Part shown: positions 51,777-60,608 of the stretch, piece by piece | Layout: each line of letters starts with the position of its first letter | How positions within the stretch are numbered: position 1 is the first letter of the stretch | Assembly (NCBI RefSeq): GCF_003626535.1 | Contig: NZ_RBAL01000006.1 | Coordinates: 248,001 to 312,000 of the forward strand | From: Streptomyces hoynatensis | Lineage (GTDB): Bacteria > Actinomycetota > Actinomycetes > Streptomycetales > Streptomycetaceae | Reading direction: 5' to 3' | DNA: 64,000 nucleotides | Notes under the pieces: generated by a model | Database searches by the model: none | Told to the model about the DNA's origin: nothing | What the model saw: the letters and a program-made list of their open reading frames with translations, nothing else | Program-made: the position numbers and the translations under genes

Positions 51777-53059
51777 GCGGGGAGGTACTGCCGGGCGAGG
51801 CGCCCGCGGTACTGCCGGGACTGCTCGACACCGAGGCGATCCGCAAGGACTTCCCGATCCTGGACCGCACCGTCCACGACGGCAGGAAGCTGATCTACCT
51901 GGACAGCGCCGCCAGCTCGCAGAAGCCGCGGCAGGTGCTCGACACCCTGCAGAGCTACTACGAGCGCCACCACGCCAACGTGCACCGCGGCGTGCACGTG
52001 CTGGCCGAGGAGGCGACGGCGCTGTACGAGGCGGCCCGGGACAAGGTCGCCGCGTTCGTCAACGCGCCCAGCCGCGACGAGGTGGTCTTCACCAAGAACG
52101 CCTCCGAGTCGCTCAACCTGGTGGCCAACATGCTCGGCTGGGCCGACGAGCCCTACCGGGTGGACGCCTCGACCGAGATCGTCATCACGGAGATGGAGCA
52201 CCACTCCAACATCGTGCCCTGGCAGCTGCTGGCGCAGCGCACCGGCGCGACGCTGAAGTGGTTCGGCCTCACCGACGACGGCAGGCTCGACCTGTCGGAC
52301 ATCGAGCAGGTCATCACCGAGCACACCAAGGTCGTCTCCTTCGTGCTGGTCTCCAACGTCCTGGGCACGGTCAACCCGGTGGAGGCCATCGTCAGGCGCG
52401 CCCAGGAGGTCGGCGCCCTGGTGGTGATCGACGCCTCGCAGGCCGCCCCGCACATGCCGCTGGACGTGCAGGCCCTCCAGGCCGACTTCGTGGCCTTCAC
52501 CGGCCACAAGATGTGCGGCCCCACCGGCATCGGGGTGCTGTGGGGGCGCCAGGAGCTGCTGGAGGACCTGCCGCCCTTCCTCGGCGGCGGGGAGATGATC
52601 GAGACGGTCACCATGCACTCCTCCACCTACGCCCCCGCGCCGCACAAGTTCGAGGCCGGGACGCCGCCGATCGCGCAGGCGGTCGGGCTCGGCGCCGCCG
52701 TGGACTACCTCTCCGGCATCGGCATGGACCGGATCGCCGCCCACGAGCACGCGATCACCGAGTACGCGCTGCGGCGGCTGTCCGCGGTGCCCGACCTGCG
52801 CATCGTCGGCCCGGTCTCCGCGGCCGACCGGGGCGCGACGCTCTCGTTCACGCTCGGCGACATCCATCCGCACGACGTGGGCCAGGTGCTCGACGAGCAG
52901 GGCATCGCGGTCCGGGTGGGCCACCACTGCGCCCGTCCGGTGTGCCTGAGGTACGGAATTCCGGCGACCACGCGGGCGTCGTTCTATCTGTACTCCACCC
53001 CGGCCGAGGTGGACGCCCTCGCCGAGGGGCTGGAGTACGTCCGTGGCTTCTTCGCATGA
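51773..53059 (+). CDS. sufS: Cysteine desulfurase SufS
   Basis: 428 residues. The PLP lysine is in FTGHKMCGPTGIG and the persulfide cysteine in VRVGHHCARPVC. MEHHSNIVPW is a family segment. It takes sulfur from cysteine and hands it to SufU. It begins in the ATGA overlap with sufC. Confidence 0.96.
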   Translation: MSGEVLPGEAPAVLPGLLDTEAIRKDFPILDRTVHDGRKLIYLDSAASSQKPRQVLDTLQSYYERHHANVHRGVHVLAEEATALYEAARDKVAAFVNAPSRDEVVFTKNASESLNLVANMLGWADEPYRVDASTEIVITEMEHHSNIVPWQLLAQRTGATLKWFGLTDDGRLDLSDIEQVITEHTKVVSFVLVSNVLGTVNPVEAIVRRAQEVGALVVIDASQAAPHMPLDVQALQADFVAFTGHKMCGPTGIGVLWGRQELLEDLPPFLGGGEMIETVTMHSSTYAPAPHKFEAGTPPIAQAVGLGAAVDYLSGIGMDRIAAHEHAITEYALRRLSAVPDLRIVGPVSAADRGATLSFTLGDIHPHDVGQVLDEQGIAVRVGHHCARPVCLRYGIPATTRASFYLYSTPAEVDALAEGLEYVRGFFA

Positions 53060-53074
53060 GGATGGGCTGAGCAC

Positions 53075-53557
53075 GTGCAGCTGGAATCGATGTACCAGGA
53101 CGTGATCCTGGACCACTACAAGCACCCCCACGGGCGCGGCCTGCGCTCGGGCGACGCCGAGGTGCACCACGTCAATCCGACCTGCGGCGACGAGATCACC
53201 CTGCGCGTGCGCTACGAGGGCGGCACCGTCGCCGACGTCTCCTACGAGGGGCAGGGCTGCTCCATCAGCCAGGCCAGCGCCTCGGTGCTGAACGAGCTGC
53301 TGGTCGGCAAGGACCTCGGGGAGGCCCTCGGCATCCAGGCCACCTTCCTCGAACTCATGCAGTCCAAGGGGCGGATCACCCCGGACGAGCAGATGGAGGA
53401 GGTGCTGGAGGACGCGGTCGCGTTCGCCGGCGTCTCGAAGTACCCGGCGCGCGTCAAGTGCGCGCTGCTGAGCTGGATGGCGTGGAAGGACGCCACCGCG
53501 AAGGCGCTGGGCGAGGCCGCGTGGGAGGCCGCGGGGCAGGAGAGGAGGACGGCGTGA
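53075..53557 (+). CDS. sufU: SufU sulfur-transfer / scaffold protein
   Basis: 160 residues from GTG 53075. Three cysteines at NPTCGDEI, GQGCSISQASAS and ARVKCALLSW are the zinc ligands of SufU in Gram-positive bacteria. It accepts persulfide sulfur from SufS. It lies 15 bases after sufS and overlaps the next gene by four bases. Confidence 0.95.
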   Translation: MQLESMYQDVILDHYKHPHGRGLRSGDAEVHHVNPTCGDEITLRVRYEGGTVADVSYEGQGCSISQASASVLNELLVGKDLGEALGIQATFLELMQSKGRITPDEQMEEVLEDAVAFAGVSKYPARVKCALLSWMAWKDATAKALGEAAWEAAGQERRTA

Positions 53558-53901
53558 GCGAGACCGCCACCGCACCCACCGGGCCGGGCAGCCCGGTGAG
53601 CGAGGAGGAGATCCGGGACGCCATGATGGACGTCGTGGACCCCGAGCTCGGGATCGACGTGGTGAACCTCGGGCTGATCTACGGGATTCACATCGACGAG
53701 GACAACGTCGCCACCCTGGACATGACCCTCACCTCCGCGGCCTGCCCGCTGACGGATGTGATCGAGGACCAGGCGAGGTCCGCCACCGAGGGCCTGGTCA
53801 GCGATCTGCGGATCAACTGGGTGTGGATGCCGCCCTGGGGCCCTGACAAGATCACCGACGACGGCCGCGAGCAGCTGCGGGCCCTCGGCTTCAACGTCTG
53901 A
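53554..53901 (+). CDS. SufT-like metal-sulfur cluster assembly factor (DUF59)
   Basis: 115 residues from GTG 53554, overlapping the sufU stop (GTGA), with AGAGGAGG upstream. The MIP18/DUF59 fold has VVDPELGIDVVNLGLIY and the cysteine in TSAACPLTD. Family members help mature Fe-S proteins. It is the last gene of the suf operon, followed by a terminator. Confidence 0.92.
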   Translation: MSETATAPTGPGSPVSEEEIRDAMMDVVDPELGIDVVNLGLIYGIHIDEDNVATLDMTLTSAACPLTDVIEDQARSATEGLVSDLRINWVWMPPWGPDKITDDGREQLRALGFNV

Positions 53902-53935
53902 GCGGCCGGGCCCCGCTCCTTTCGCCCCCGTTCCC

Positions 53936-53971
53936 GGCGCCCCCGTCCCGGCCCGCCCGGGCGGGGGCGCC
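53936..53971. terminator. Hairpin after the suf operon
   Basis: GGCGCCCCCG (53936-53945) pairs with CGGGGGCGCC (53962-53971); a smaller stem lies in the loop. It sits between the converging suf operon and the Cys-rich gene. Confidence 0.55.
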
Positions 53972-53988
53972 GCGGTTCAGGCGCCGGT

Positions 53989-54225
53989 TCAGGCGCGGTC
54001 GACGAGCTGGCCCGCCCCCTTGGCCCGGGCGCAGTGCCCGGAGCAGAAGAAGTGGCCCTCCTCCGTCTCCAGGCCGTGGCCGATGATGCGGCACCCGCAG
54101 TTCTCGCAGATCGGGGCCATGCGCTGGACGGCGCACTCGAAACTGTCGAAGACGTGCACGTCGCCCGCGGCGCGCACCTCGAAGGCCATCCGGTAGTCGT
54201 TGCCGCAGGTCTCACACACGGCCAT
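53989..54225 (-). CDS. Small Cys-rich zinc-ribbon-like protein
   Basis: 78 residues. Cysteines occur in pairs, CETC near the N-terminus, CENCGC in the middle and CSGHC near the end, with one more in FECAV, a layout for one or two zinc sites. I do not recognise a named family; similar short proteins are annotated hypothetical in Streptomyces. It converges with the suf operon and diverges from dapD. Confidence 0.8.
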   Translation of the reverse strand: MAVCETCGNDYRMAFEVRAAGDVHVFDSFECAVQRMAPICENCGCRIIGHGLETEEGHFFCSGHCARAKGAGQLVDRA

Positions 54226-54478
54226 CGTCGCCTCACTCCCTCGGGATTCCGATCGGTTTGCCGGGTCGGCACGTCACCGCGCCCGGAAGGCTCCGCGAGA
54301 CTCCGGGAGGCCCGGAAACGGCCGGAAAGCGCCGGTGAAAATCCCACAAGCTGCCCGGCTGGTGACGCGGCAAGGATCGCCGTGCGGGCCGCCGCCGCCC
54401 CGGCGGCGCGCGCGATGCTCACTCCACCGGCGGGGCACCGGGACGGGGCCGGGTGCCGCCCCGGGGGCGGCGACCGGT

Positions 54479-54484
54479 TAGCGT
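54479..54484 (+). promoter_or_regulatory. -10 element of leaderless dapD
   Basis: TAGCGT seven bases before ATG 54492. No clear -35. Confidence 0.45.
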
Positions 54485-54491
54485 TTCCGGC

Positions 54492-55490
54492 ATGACCGAC
54501 GCTGCATCCCGGGGCCCCGCGCCCCACACCGGCGCCGTCGCCGCCGGCCTGGCCACCCTCGCCGACGACGGCACCGTGCTCGACACCTGGTTCCCCGCCC
54601 CCCGGCTCGCCGCCGAGCCCGGCCCCTCGGGCACCGAGCGGCTGAGCCCGGAGCGCGCCGCGGAACTGCTCGGCGACGCCGCCCCGCGCGCCGCCCGGCG
54701 CGACCCGCGGCGCGGCGTCGAGGTGGTCGCGGTGCGCACGGTCGTCTCCGACCTGGCGGAGAAGCCGGTGGACGCGCACGACGTCTACCTGCGCCTCCAC
54801 CTGCTCAGCCACCGCCTGGTGCGCCCCCACGGGCTCAGCCTTGAGGGGCAGTTCGGGCTGCTGGCCACCGTGGCCTGGACGAACATCGGCCCGGTGCCGG
54901 CCGACCGGGTCGAGGAGACCCGGCTCGCGGTCAGGGCCGAGGGCGGGCAGCTGAACGTCACCAGCGTGGACAAGTTCCCCCGGATGACCGACTACGTGCT
55001 GCCGAGCGGCGTGCGGATCGGCGACGCCGACCGGGTCAGGCTCGGCGCCCACCTGGCCAGTGGCACCACGGTGATGCACGAGGGCTTCGTCAACTTCAAC
55101 GCCGGGACCCTGGGCACCTCCATGGTCGAGGGCCGCATCAGCGCCGGGGTGGTCGTCGGCGACGGCTCCGACATCGGCGGCGGCGCCTCGATCATGGGCA
55201 CCCTCTCCGGGGGCGGCAGGCAGGTCGTCTCGATCGGCGAGCGCTGCCTGCTCGGCGCCGAGGCGGGCCTCGGGATCTCGCTGGGCGACGACTGCGTCGT
55301 GGAGGCCGGGCTCTACGTCACCGCGGGAACCCGGGTGAGGCTGCCCGACGGCGGGGTGGTGAAGGCGCTGGAACTCTCCGGCGCGCACAACCTGCTCTTC
55401 CGCCGCAACTCCACCACGGGCGCGGTGGAGGCGCTGCAGCGCACCGGCACCTGGGGCGGGCTCAACGCCGCCCTGCACAGCCACAACTGA
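54492..55490 (+). CDS. dapD: 2,3,4,5-tetrahydropyridine-2,6-dicarboxylate N-succinyltransferase
   Basis: 332 residues from ATG 54492. It is the long actinobacterial DapD: an alpha/beta N-terminal domain and then a left-handed beta-helix of hexapeptide repeats ([52 protein letters not shown]). It succinylates tetrahydrodipicolinate for lysine and diaminopimelate synthesis. It converges with dapA, which makes the precursor. Confidence 0.94.
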   Translation: MTDAASRGPAPHTGAVAAGLATLADDGTVLDTWFPAPRLAAEPGPSGTERLSPERAAELLGDAAPRAARRDPRRGVEVVAVRTVVSDLAEKPVDAHDVYLRLHLLSHRLVRPHGLSLEGQFGLLATVAWTNIGPVPADRVEETRLAVRAEGGQLNVTSVDKFPRMTDYVLPSGVRIGDADRVRLGAHLASGTTVMHEGFVNFNAGTLGTSMVEGRISAGVVVGDGSDIGGGASIMGTLSGGGRQVVSIGERCLLGAEAGLGISLGDDCVVEAGLYVTAGTRVRLPDGGVVKALELSGAHNLLFRRNSTTGAVEALQRTGTWGGLNAALHSHN

Positions 55491-55514
55491 CCGCTTCCCG
55501 GCCGCCCGAGGCCG

Positions 55515-55604
55515 GCACCGCCCGGCGGCCCGGCGCGTTCCCGCACCGCCCGGCGGCCCGGCGCGGCCCGGCTTTCCCGCGGGCGCCGGGCCGCGGGCGC
55601 CGGG
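55515..55604. repeat. Direct repeats between dapD and dapA
   Basis: A 23-base sequence recurs at 55515-55537 and 55543-55565, followed by a 14-base unit CCGCGGGCGCCGGG twice in tandem (55577-55590, 55591-55604). The region separates convergent genes and probably folds as a terminator. Confidence 0.65.
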
Positions 55605-55613
55605 CCGCGCCGC

Positions 55614-56537
55614 TCAGGAGCCTGCGCCCGTGGGCGCCGGCTCGGGCGCCCCGAGCACCGCCCGCAGCGTGTCCGCGAGCCGGGCCGTCAGCTCCTCGCC
55701 CGCCGGAAGCAGGGGGCCGCGCACCGGCCCGCCCGGCAGCCCCGCCACCCGGAACAGCGCCTTCACCGCGACCGTCGCGGGCACCTCCCCGAACACCGCC
55801 TCCGCCAGCGGCAGCAGCGCCCGGTGGCGGCGGGCCGCGGTCTGCACGTCGCCCGCGGCGAAGGCGTCGAGCACGGCCCGGACGCGCGGCCCGGCCACGT
55901 TCGCCAGGGTGCTCACCACGCCGGTGGCGCCCAGGGCGAGCAGCGGCAGGTTGAGCTCCTCGCTGCCCGAGTAGTACGCCAGGCCGGTCTCCTCCAGGGC
56001 CCGGCCCGACTTCAGCAGGTCGAACGCGCAGTCCTTCACGGCGACGATCCGCGGGTGCCCGGCCAGCCGCCGCAGCGCGTCCAGGCCGAGCGCCGTGCCC
56101 TCCCCGGTGCGCGCCGGGATGTCGTACAGCATCACCGGCAGGTCGGCGCCGTCCGCGATGGCGCGCAGGTGGGCCACGATCGCCTCCTGCCCCGGCCGCG
56201 AGTAGTAGGGGGTGACCGCGAGCACGCCGTGCGCCCCGTCCGCCGCGGCCTGCCGGGCCAGGGCCACGGAGTGGCGGGTGTCGGCGGTGCCCACGCCGGT
56301 GAGCACGGTGGCCCGGTCGCCCACCGCCTCGACCACGGCCCGCACCACCGCCGACTTCTCGGCGTCCGACGTGGTGGGGGCCTCGCCCGTGGTGGCGTTG
56401 AGGACGAGGGCGTCGCAGCCGCCGCGATCCACCAGGTGCGCGGCGAGCCGCTGGGCGCCCGGCAGGTCCAGGCCGCCCTCCTCGGTGAACGGGGTGATCA
56501 TCGCGGCCGCGCAGCGGCCGAAGGGAGCGGTGTGCAT
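55614..56537 (-). CDS. dapA: 4-hydroxy-tetrahydrodipicolinate synthase
   Basis: 307 residues from ATG 56537. All DapA hallmarks are present: NATTGEAPT, YYSRPGQEAI, LYDIPARTG with the tyrosine and arginine, and the Schiff-base lysine in IVAVKDC. It condenses pyruvate with aspartate semialdehyde. Streptomyces often carries more than one dapA; this copy neighbours dapD. The open frame continues upstream to 56798 through a C-rich tract and is unlikely to be translated. Confidence 0.9.
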   Translation of the reverse strand: MHTAPFGRCAAAMITPFTEEGGLDLPGAQRLAAHLVDRGGCDALVLNATTGEAPTTSDAEKSAVVRAVVEAVGDRATVLTGVGTADTRHSVALARQAAADGAHGVLAVTPYYSRPGQEAIVAHLRAIADGADLPVMLYDIPARTGEGTALGLDALRRLAGHPRIVAVKDCAFDLLKSGRALEETGLAYYSGSEELNLPLLALGATGVVSTLANVAGPRVRAVLDAFAAGDVQTAARRHRALLPLAEAVFGEVPATVAVKALFRVAGLPGGPVRGPLLPAGEELTARLADTLRAVLGAPEPAPTGAGS

Positions 56538-56941
56538 GGCCCAGAGTCTCCGGGTCGGCGGCCCCGCGGTCCACTCAATACCCCCCCGTACCCCCGTCCC
56601 CCTTGTGCCCCTCCCGCCGCCCCTCCGGCAGCGGCTCGTTGCCGGCGCCGGGCGGGGCGCGCCCGCGCCGGGGCCCGCGGCCCGCGGGACCCGCGGGCGC
56701 CCGCGCCCCCTGGCCCCCGGGGGGACTCCCGGGACGCACGGGAAACCGGGGCACACCGGGCCGGCCGCGCTCCCGCCCCCTCGGTCAAGGCCGGGCAAAA
56801 TGTGGCGAACCAGCGGTGCGCCCCCGCCTCCTGTGCCGCACGCGTGCGGGAACCGCAGAGGCCCGCTGACGGCTCGTCACGATCGAGCGCTCCACTCATC
56901 TAGGCTGGGCTTTGCCCTAGTGGTTCCGATGAGGAGCGATT
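56538..56941. other. 404-base region between dapA and acidic hypothetical gene
   Basis: Contains a G-quadruplex-type motif on the dapA sense strand (56581-56611) and a -10-like TAGGCT at 56901 facing the acidic gene. The rest is GC-rich with no gene I can support. Confidence 0.5.
56581..56611 (-). promoter_or_regulatory. G-quadruplex-forming motif upstream of dapA
   Basis: On the minus strand, G runs of 4, 5, 5 and 7 are separated by loops of 5, 2 and 3 bases, 43 bases before the dapA ATG. It fits the G4 pattern well and would be in the dapA promoter or leader. Confidence 0.6.
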
Positions 56942-58474
56942 GTGAACTCCCGTGATCAGAGTCCCGTCATGCCGCCGGTCAGGCTGCCCTCCGAGGCCGA
57001 GCTGGCTCGGGACGCCCTCGCCGCTCCGCTGCTGCACCGGGCCGTGCGCCTGGCGCGCTGGGCGGCGCACGGCGTTCCGGTGGGAGCGGGCGGCGAACTC
57101 CTCGCCGACGAGCTGAAGTCCGCGGTCGCCGTGCTGGCCATCGAGGCCGAGGAGGACGCCGCGGCCCTGGCCGCCGACGCCTGGAACTTCGCCGTGGACA
57201 CCGGCCTGGTCGAGGTCGAGGAGGCGGAGGACGCCGTGGCCCTGGCCGCCGAGGACGCCGTGATCGGCACCGCCACCGGGGGCGCCGAGCTGACGAGGAT
57301 CACCGAGGGCACCCCGGCGGACGTGCTCGACATCTGGGCGGCGGGCGTGGAGGCGGTGCTCGCCGACGCCTCGGCCCCGATGCTCGAAGACCTCGTCGAG
57401 GGCCTCGGCGCGCGGGAGGGAGCCTTCGGCGACGACGGCGAGCCGGACCAGGACACCATCGACCTCGACGCCCTGGACTGGGACCCGGAAGAGGAGGCCG
57501 ACTACCTCGACGCGGCGCTCGGCAGCCTCTACCTGTTCGCCGTCACCGACGACGCGGGCCAGGCCGCCACGCCGGTGCCGCTGCCGATGGTCGCCGCGGC
57601 CTCCGTCATTCCCGAGGACATGGACGAGCTCTCGGAGGCGGCCCTGGACGACCTCTCGGCGACCGTGCTGAAACTCAACGGCCAGTTCCGTGCCCTGGCC
57701 GGGACCGGCCTGCTGGAGTACCGGCCGGTCGACGAGTCCGTGCTCCTGGCCGAGGAGGGCGAGGAGCAGCGCCGCGCCCTCCCCGAGGCCGAGGAGGAGG
57801 AAGACCTCGGCCGCTACGGGCAGGCGCGGCTGACGCCCCTCGGGCTCTACGGCGTGCGCCGCCGCATGATCGAGGCGGGCCTCGCCGCCCCGGTCGTCGG
57901 CGAGCTGGCGGGCCAGGACGCCCGCGCCCTGCTCGGGGCGCTGCCCTACCTCCCGGAGGCCGCGGCGCACGAGGAGGCGGAGCTGTGGCTGGCCGAACGT
58001 GAACCCCTCGATGCCGCCCGGGAGTTGCTCGATGCCGCCCGGGGCGGCGACCCGGCGGCCCCCGGCCGGCGCCTGGGCTGCCAGCTGGTGCTCGCGCTGC
58101 TCGACGAGCGGGCCGACGGCGCGCTGCGCGAGGTGCTGCACGACGCCGAACTCGGCGGCCTGGCCCGGGTCTGGCTCGTGGAGCGCGGGGTGGTGGACGT
58201 GCCGCCGCCCTCGGACGACATGGTCTTCTGGCTGACCATCGACACCCTCGCCGCCCAGCTCGCCACCGCGAACGGCGGCCGGGAGAACGCGGAGGAGCTG
58301 CGCGAGCTGGTGACCAACCTGGCCGCGCAGCACAGCGGCTTCTTCGAACGCGCCTGGCGGACCGACCACCCCGCGACGGCCGAGGTGCTGGACGCGGTGG
58401 GCCGCCTGCACCCGGACAAGCAACTCGCCAAGCAGGCCAGGAAGGCGGCGTTCAAGTCGCGTTCGCGGGACTAG
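56942..58474 (+). CDS. Hypothetical acidic alpha-helical protein
   Basis: 510 residues from GTG 56942, with AGGAG five bases upstream. It is rich in Ala, Glu and Leu and predicted from composition to be largely helical, with acidic patches (DALDWDPEEEADYLD, PEAEEEEDLG) and a basic end (KQARKAAFKSRSRD). RLTPLGLYGVRRRMIEAG resembles a winged-helix-like segment. No signal peptide or catalytic motif is seen. I do not recognise the family beyond conserved streptomycete hypotheticals. Confidence 0.8.
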   Translation: MNSRDQSPVMPPVRLPSEAELARDALAAPLLHRAVRLARWAAHGVPVGAGGELLADELKSAVAVLAIEAEEDAAALAADAWNFAVDTGLVEVEEAEDAVALAAEDAVIGTATGGAELTRITEGTPADVLDIWAAGVEAVLADASAPMLEDLVEGLGAREGAFGDDGEPDQDTIDLDALDWDPEEEADYLDAALGSLYLFAVTDDAGQAATPVPLPMVAAASVIPEDMDELSEAALDDLSATVLKLNGQFRALAGTGLLEYRPVDESVLLAEEGEEQRRALPEAEEEEDLGRYGQARLTPLGLYGVRRRMIEAGLAAPVVGELAGQDARALLGALPYLPEAAAHEEAELWLAEREPLDAARELLDAARGGDPAAPGRRLGCQLVLALLDERADGALREVLHDAELGGLARVWLVERGVVDVPPPSDDMVFWLTIDTLAAQLATANGGRENAEELRELVTNLAAQHSGFFERAWRTDHPATAEVLDAVGRLHPDKQLAKQARKAAFKSRSRD

Positions 58475-58621
58475 GCCGTACCGCAGGGGACCCGGCCGGA
58501 TCGGGCGGGACTGGGCGAGACCCCGGCCGTGCCCCCGGCCGGGGCCGGCCGCCCCGGCGTGCGGGAGGGTGGTGAGGGGCGCGGGAGGGCGGCGCCCGCG
58601 CCGGGCGCGGGGGAGCGGGGG

Positions 58622-58813
58622 TCACCGGTCCCCCTCCGGGGCCGGCCACGCGGTGTGGCAGAAGTGCGAGCAGGGGTCGAAGGCGATCCCGTGCTGCGGT
58701 TCGGGCGGATGCGCCTCGGCCTGCCGGCAGTCGGCACAGCGGTGCTCGGCGCACTGGGGGGAGACGTAGCGGCCCGCGGCCGAGGCGGGCCCCGGGTGCT
58801 GCGGCGTCGTCAT
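58622..58813 (-). CDS. Small Cys/His-rich protein downstream of XRE regulator
   Basis: 63 residues from ATG 58813, with AGGAG six bases upstream. Five cysteines and five histidines are concentrated in CAEHRCADCRQAEAH and CSHFCHTAW, a likely metal site. Its start lies 67 bases after a 27-base inverted repeat and 122 bases after the XRE gene stop on the same strand. No named family is recognised. The pairing resembles other Streptomyces XRE regulator / small protein modules. Confidence 0.7.
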   Translation of the reverse strand: MTTPQHPGPASAAGRYVSPQCAEHRCADCRQAEAHPPEPQHGIAFDPCSHFCHTAWPAPEGDR

Positions 58814-58879
58814 GGAGGGCTCCTGTGCTGCTTCCCGGGCGAATGATCCCAGCCTGCCCCGGAAACCCCCCGGGGACCT

Positions 58880-58906
58880 TGCCGCCTTGGCATTGCCAAG
58901 GCGGCA
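58880..58906. repeat. 27-bp inverted repeat between XRE gene and small gene
   Basis: Arms TGCCGCCTTGGCA (58880-58892) and TGCCAAGGCGGCA (58894-58906) are perfect with a one-base centre. It may be an operator for the XRE protein at the small-gene promoter or a terminator for the XRE gene. There is no T tract. Confidence 0.75.
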
Positions 58907-58935
58907 GAACGGGTTGACGCGCGGTGACCGTGGTG

Positions 58936-60141
58936 TTACACACCGCTCCAGCGGGCGAACTCCCGCAGCGCCTCGGCCGGGCCTCCGGGCCGCGCCCGCA
59001 GCAAGGTGCCCACCGTCTCGTGCACATGGGGGTGGTACCTGGTCAGCTGCGGCGCCGTCCGGCGCGCCTCCCGCAGCGAGGCGAGCGCCTCCTCGGGGCG
59101 GGCCGTCCACGCCTCGGCGCGCGCTCGCCGGATCATGAAGTGTGCCGCCAGGGTGGGCGGGCAGCCCTCGGGCAGCCGCATCCCCGAGGCGCGCCGCAGC
59201 GCGGCCCCGTGGTCGTCGCGCTCGTTGTCCACGCCCATCTGCGCCAGCGCCACCCCGAACGGGCCGAACATCAGGCTGTAGTGGTAGACGTCGCCCACCT
59301 GGGCCGCCAGCTCCCTGGCCTGCCCCAGCCAGTCCTCGGCCCCGCTCTCGTTCCCCTCCTGCAGGGCGAGTTGCGCGGCCCGCAGGTACAGCGCCCCACG
59401 GACCGCGCGGGTCTGTGCCGTCCCGTCGTCGTCGAGGTCGCGCAGGGCCACCCGCATCAGCGCCACGCCGCGATCGGCCCGGGACGCCTGGCTGTGCGTC
59501 ATGGAGGAGCGTTCCATGCGCTCGATGGCCACCTGCGCCGGGTCGCCGCTGTGCGGGGCCGCCATGGCCATGCGCGACAGGGCCAGCCGGGCGAGGTCGA
59601 TGAAGCCGAGACGGTACGCCACGATGGCGGCCGTCCGCGCCAACTCGGCCTGCAGCGCGTGCGCCTGCTCGCGGTGCTCGCCGGGGGAGGCGTGCGCCTG
59701 GGCGAGGGCCGACGCCTCGACGATGAGCGGCGGCAGCGCCTCGGCGATCTCGGCGAAGTGGGTGCGCAGCCGCAGCCGCACGATCCGCTCCACCTCGGCG
59801 CGCAGCGCGCCGAGCGGGCGCGGCGGGACGTCCTCGGGCGGGATGTCCCAGCTGCCGAGGGCGCTGCTGATCGGCGTGAGGAGCGCGTCGAGCCGGTCCT
59901 GCTGGAGCATGTGGATGTAGGGCAGTCCGTGGAGCACGGAGACGGTCACGCCGAGGGCCCTGGCGATGTTCGCCTCGACGGTGGAGCTGACGGACCTGGC
60001 GCCGCTCTCGATGCGGGACAGCTGACTCGTGGACACGTGGGCGCGGCGCCCGAGTTCGGTGAGGGAGAACCCCCTGATCGTCCGGAACTCCTTGACGCGC
60101 GCGCCGATTCCCCCGGTGGGCGTGCGGGCCTGGTCGGCCAT
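58936..60141 (-). CDS. XRE family regulator with TPR-like domain
   Basis: 401 residues, with GGAG upstream. The N-terminal helix-turn-helix is VKEFRTIRGFSLTELGRRAHVSTSQLSRIESGARSVS in outline (residues about 15-50). The remaining 300 residues are helical and Ala/Leu-rich with repeat spacing like TPR motifs (GALYLRAAQLALQEGNESGAEDWL). Such proteins in Streptomyces regulate development or antibiotics, often in response to a peptide or small partner. The next gene downstream is the small Cys/His-rich protein. Confidence 0.85.
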   Translation of the reverse strand: MADQARTPTGGIGARVKEFRTIRGFSLTELGRRAHVSTSQLSRIESGARSVSSTVEANIARALGVTVSVLHGLPYIHMLQQDRLDALLTPISSALGSWDIPPEDVPPRPLGALRAEVERIVRLRLRTHFAEIAEALPPLIVEASALAQAHASPGEHREQAHALQAELARTAAIVAYRLGFIDLARLALSRMAMAAPHSGDPAQVAIERMERSSMTHSQASRADRGVALMRVALRDLDDDGTAQTRAVRGALYLRAAQLALQEGNESGAEDWLGQARELAAQVGDVYHYSLMFGPFGVALAQMGVDNERDDHGAALRRASGMRLPEGCPPTLAAHFMIRRARAEAWTARPEEALASLREARRTAPQLTRYHPHVHETVGTLLRARPGGPAEALREFARWSGV

Positions 60142-60491
60142 GCCGGCTCCCTGCTGTGACGGGCCTCGAAACAGCAGGACCGTACTCTCCGGCCGTGCCG
60201 GGCCGGGCCGAAAGGGCGCGCCGTCACACGGGCGAGTGGGTTCCCCGGCCGCGCCGCATGGCCGCGCGGGAGGCGAGCGGCGCGCCGAGCCGGTCGGGCG
60301 GCGCGCTCCGGCTGCCCCCGGCGCCGTCGAGTTCGCGGGCGACGGCCGGCCCGGGCGGTGGCGGCCGGCGCCGTGGCCCGAGCCTCGCCCGCGCCCCCGC
60401 CTCGCGCCCGCGCACCCCGCGCCCGCGCACCCCGGCCGGCGGGGCGCGGGCGCCGTCTTGTGTCCCGTTCCCGGCCCACCGGGACAGATTG

Positions 60492-60505
60492 TGCAAGCGC
60501 TTGCA
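60492..60505 (+). promoter_or_regulatory. LacI-type operator upstream of GntR operon
   Basis: TGCAAGCGCTTGCA is a perfect 14-base palindrome with the CG centre typical of LacI-family sites. A T-rich tract follows (TCTTTTTT), so a weak terminator is the alternative. Confidence 0.55.
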
Positions 60506-60523
60506 TCTTTTTTGTCAGAAGCG

Positions 60524-60553
60524 TTGACGGCCGCCCGCGGGCAGTCCTACCGT
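60524..60553 (+). promoter_or_regulatory. Promoter of the GntR operon
   Basis: TTGACG (60524-60529), 18-base spacer, TACCGT (60548-60553). The inverted repeat ATATG-T-CATAT at 60578-60588 lies in the transcribed leader and could be the GntR operator. Confidence 0.6.
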
Positions 60554-60608
60554 CATCGGGCCGCCGCATCGTACGCCATATGTCATATACGAGATACGAG
60601 GCGCTCGC

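Larger units (their letters stand above)
60142..60608. other. 467-base divergent region before the GntR operon
   Basis: GC-rich on the left, then an AT-richer stretch with a LacI-type palindrome (60492-60505), promoter elements (60524-60553) and ATATG-T-CATAT (60578-60588). No gene is supported. Confidence 0.6.

Noticed and set aside
56498-56899. 133-codon minus-strand frame upstream of dapA
   Set aside because: It overlaps dapA in another frame, covers the G-rich tract and has a composition expected from GC bias; no ribosome site.
60492-60512. Rho-independent terminator at the TGCAAGCGCTTGCA palindrome and T tract
   Set aside because: The stem would be only five base pairs around a four-base loop, and no plus-strand gene lies upstream to be terminated. 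An operator is more likely, though not proven.
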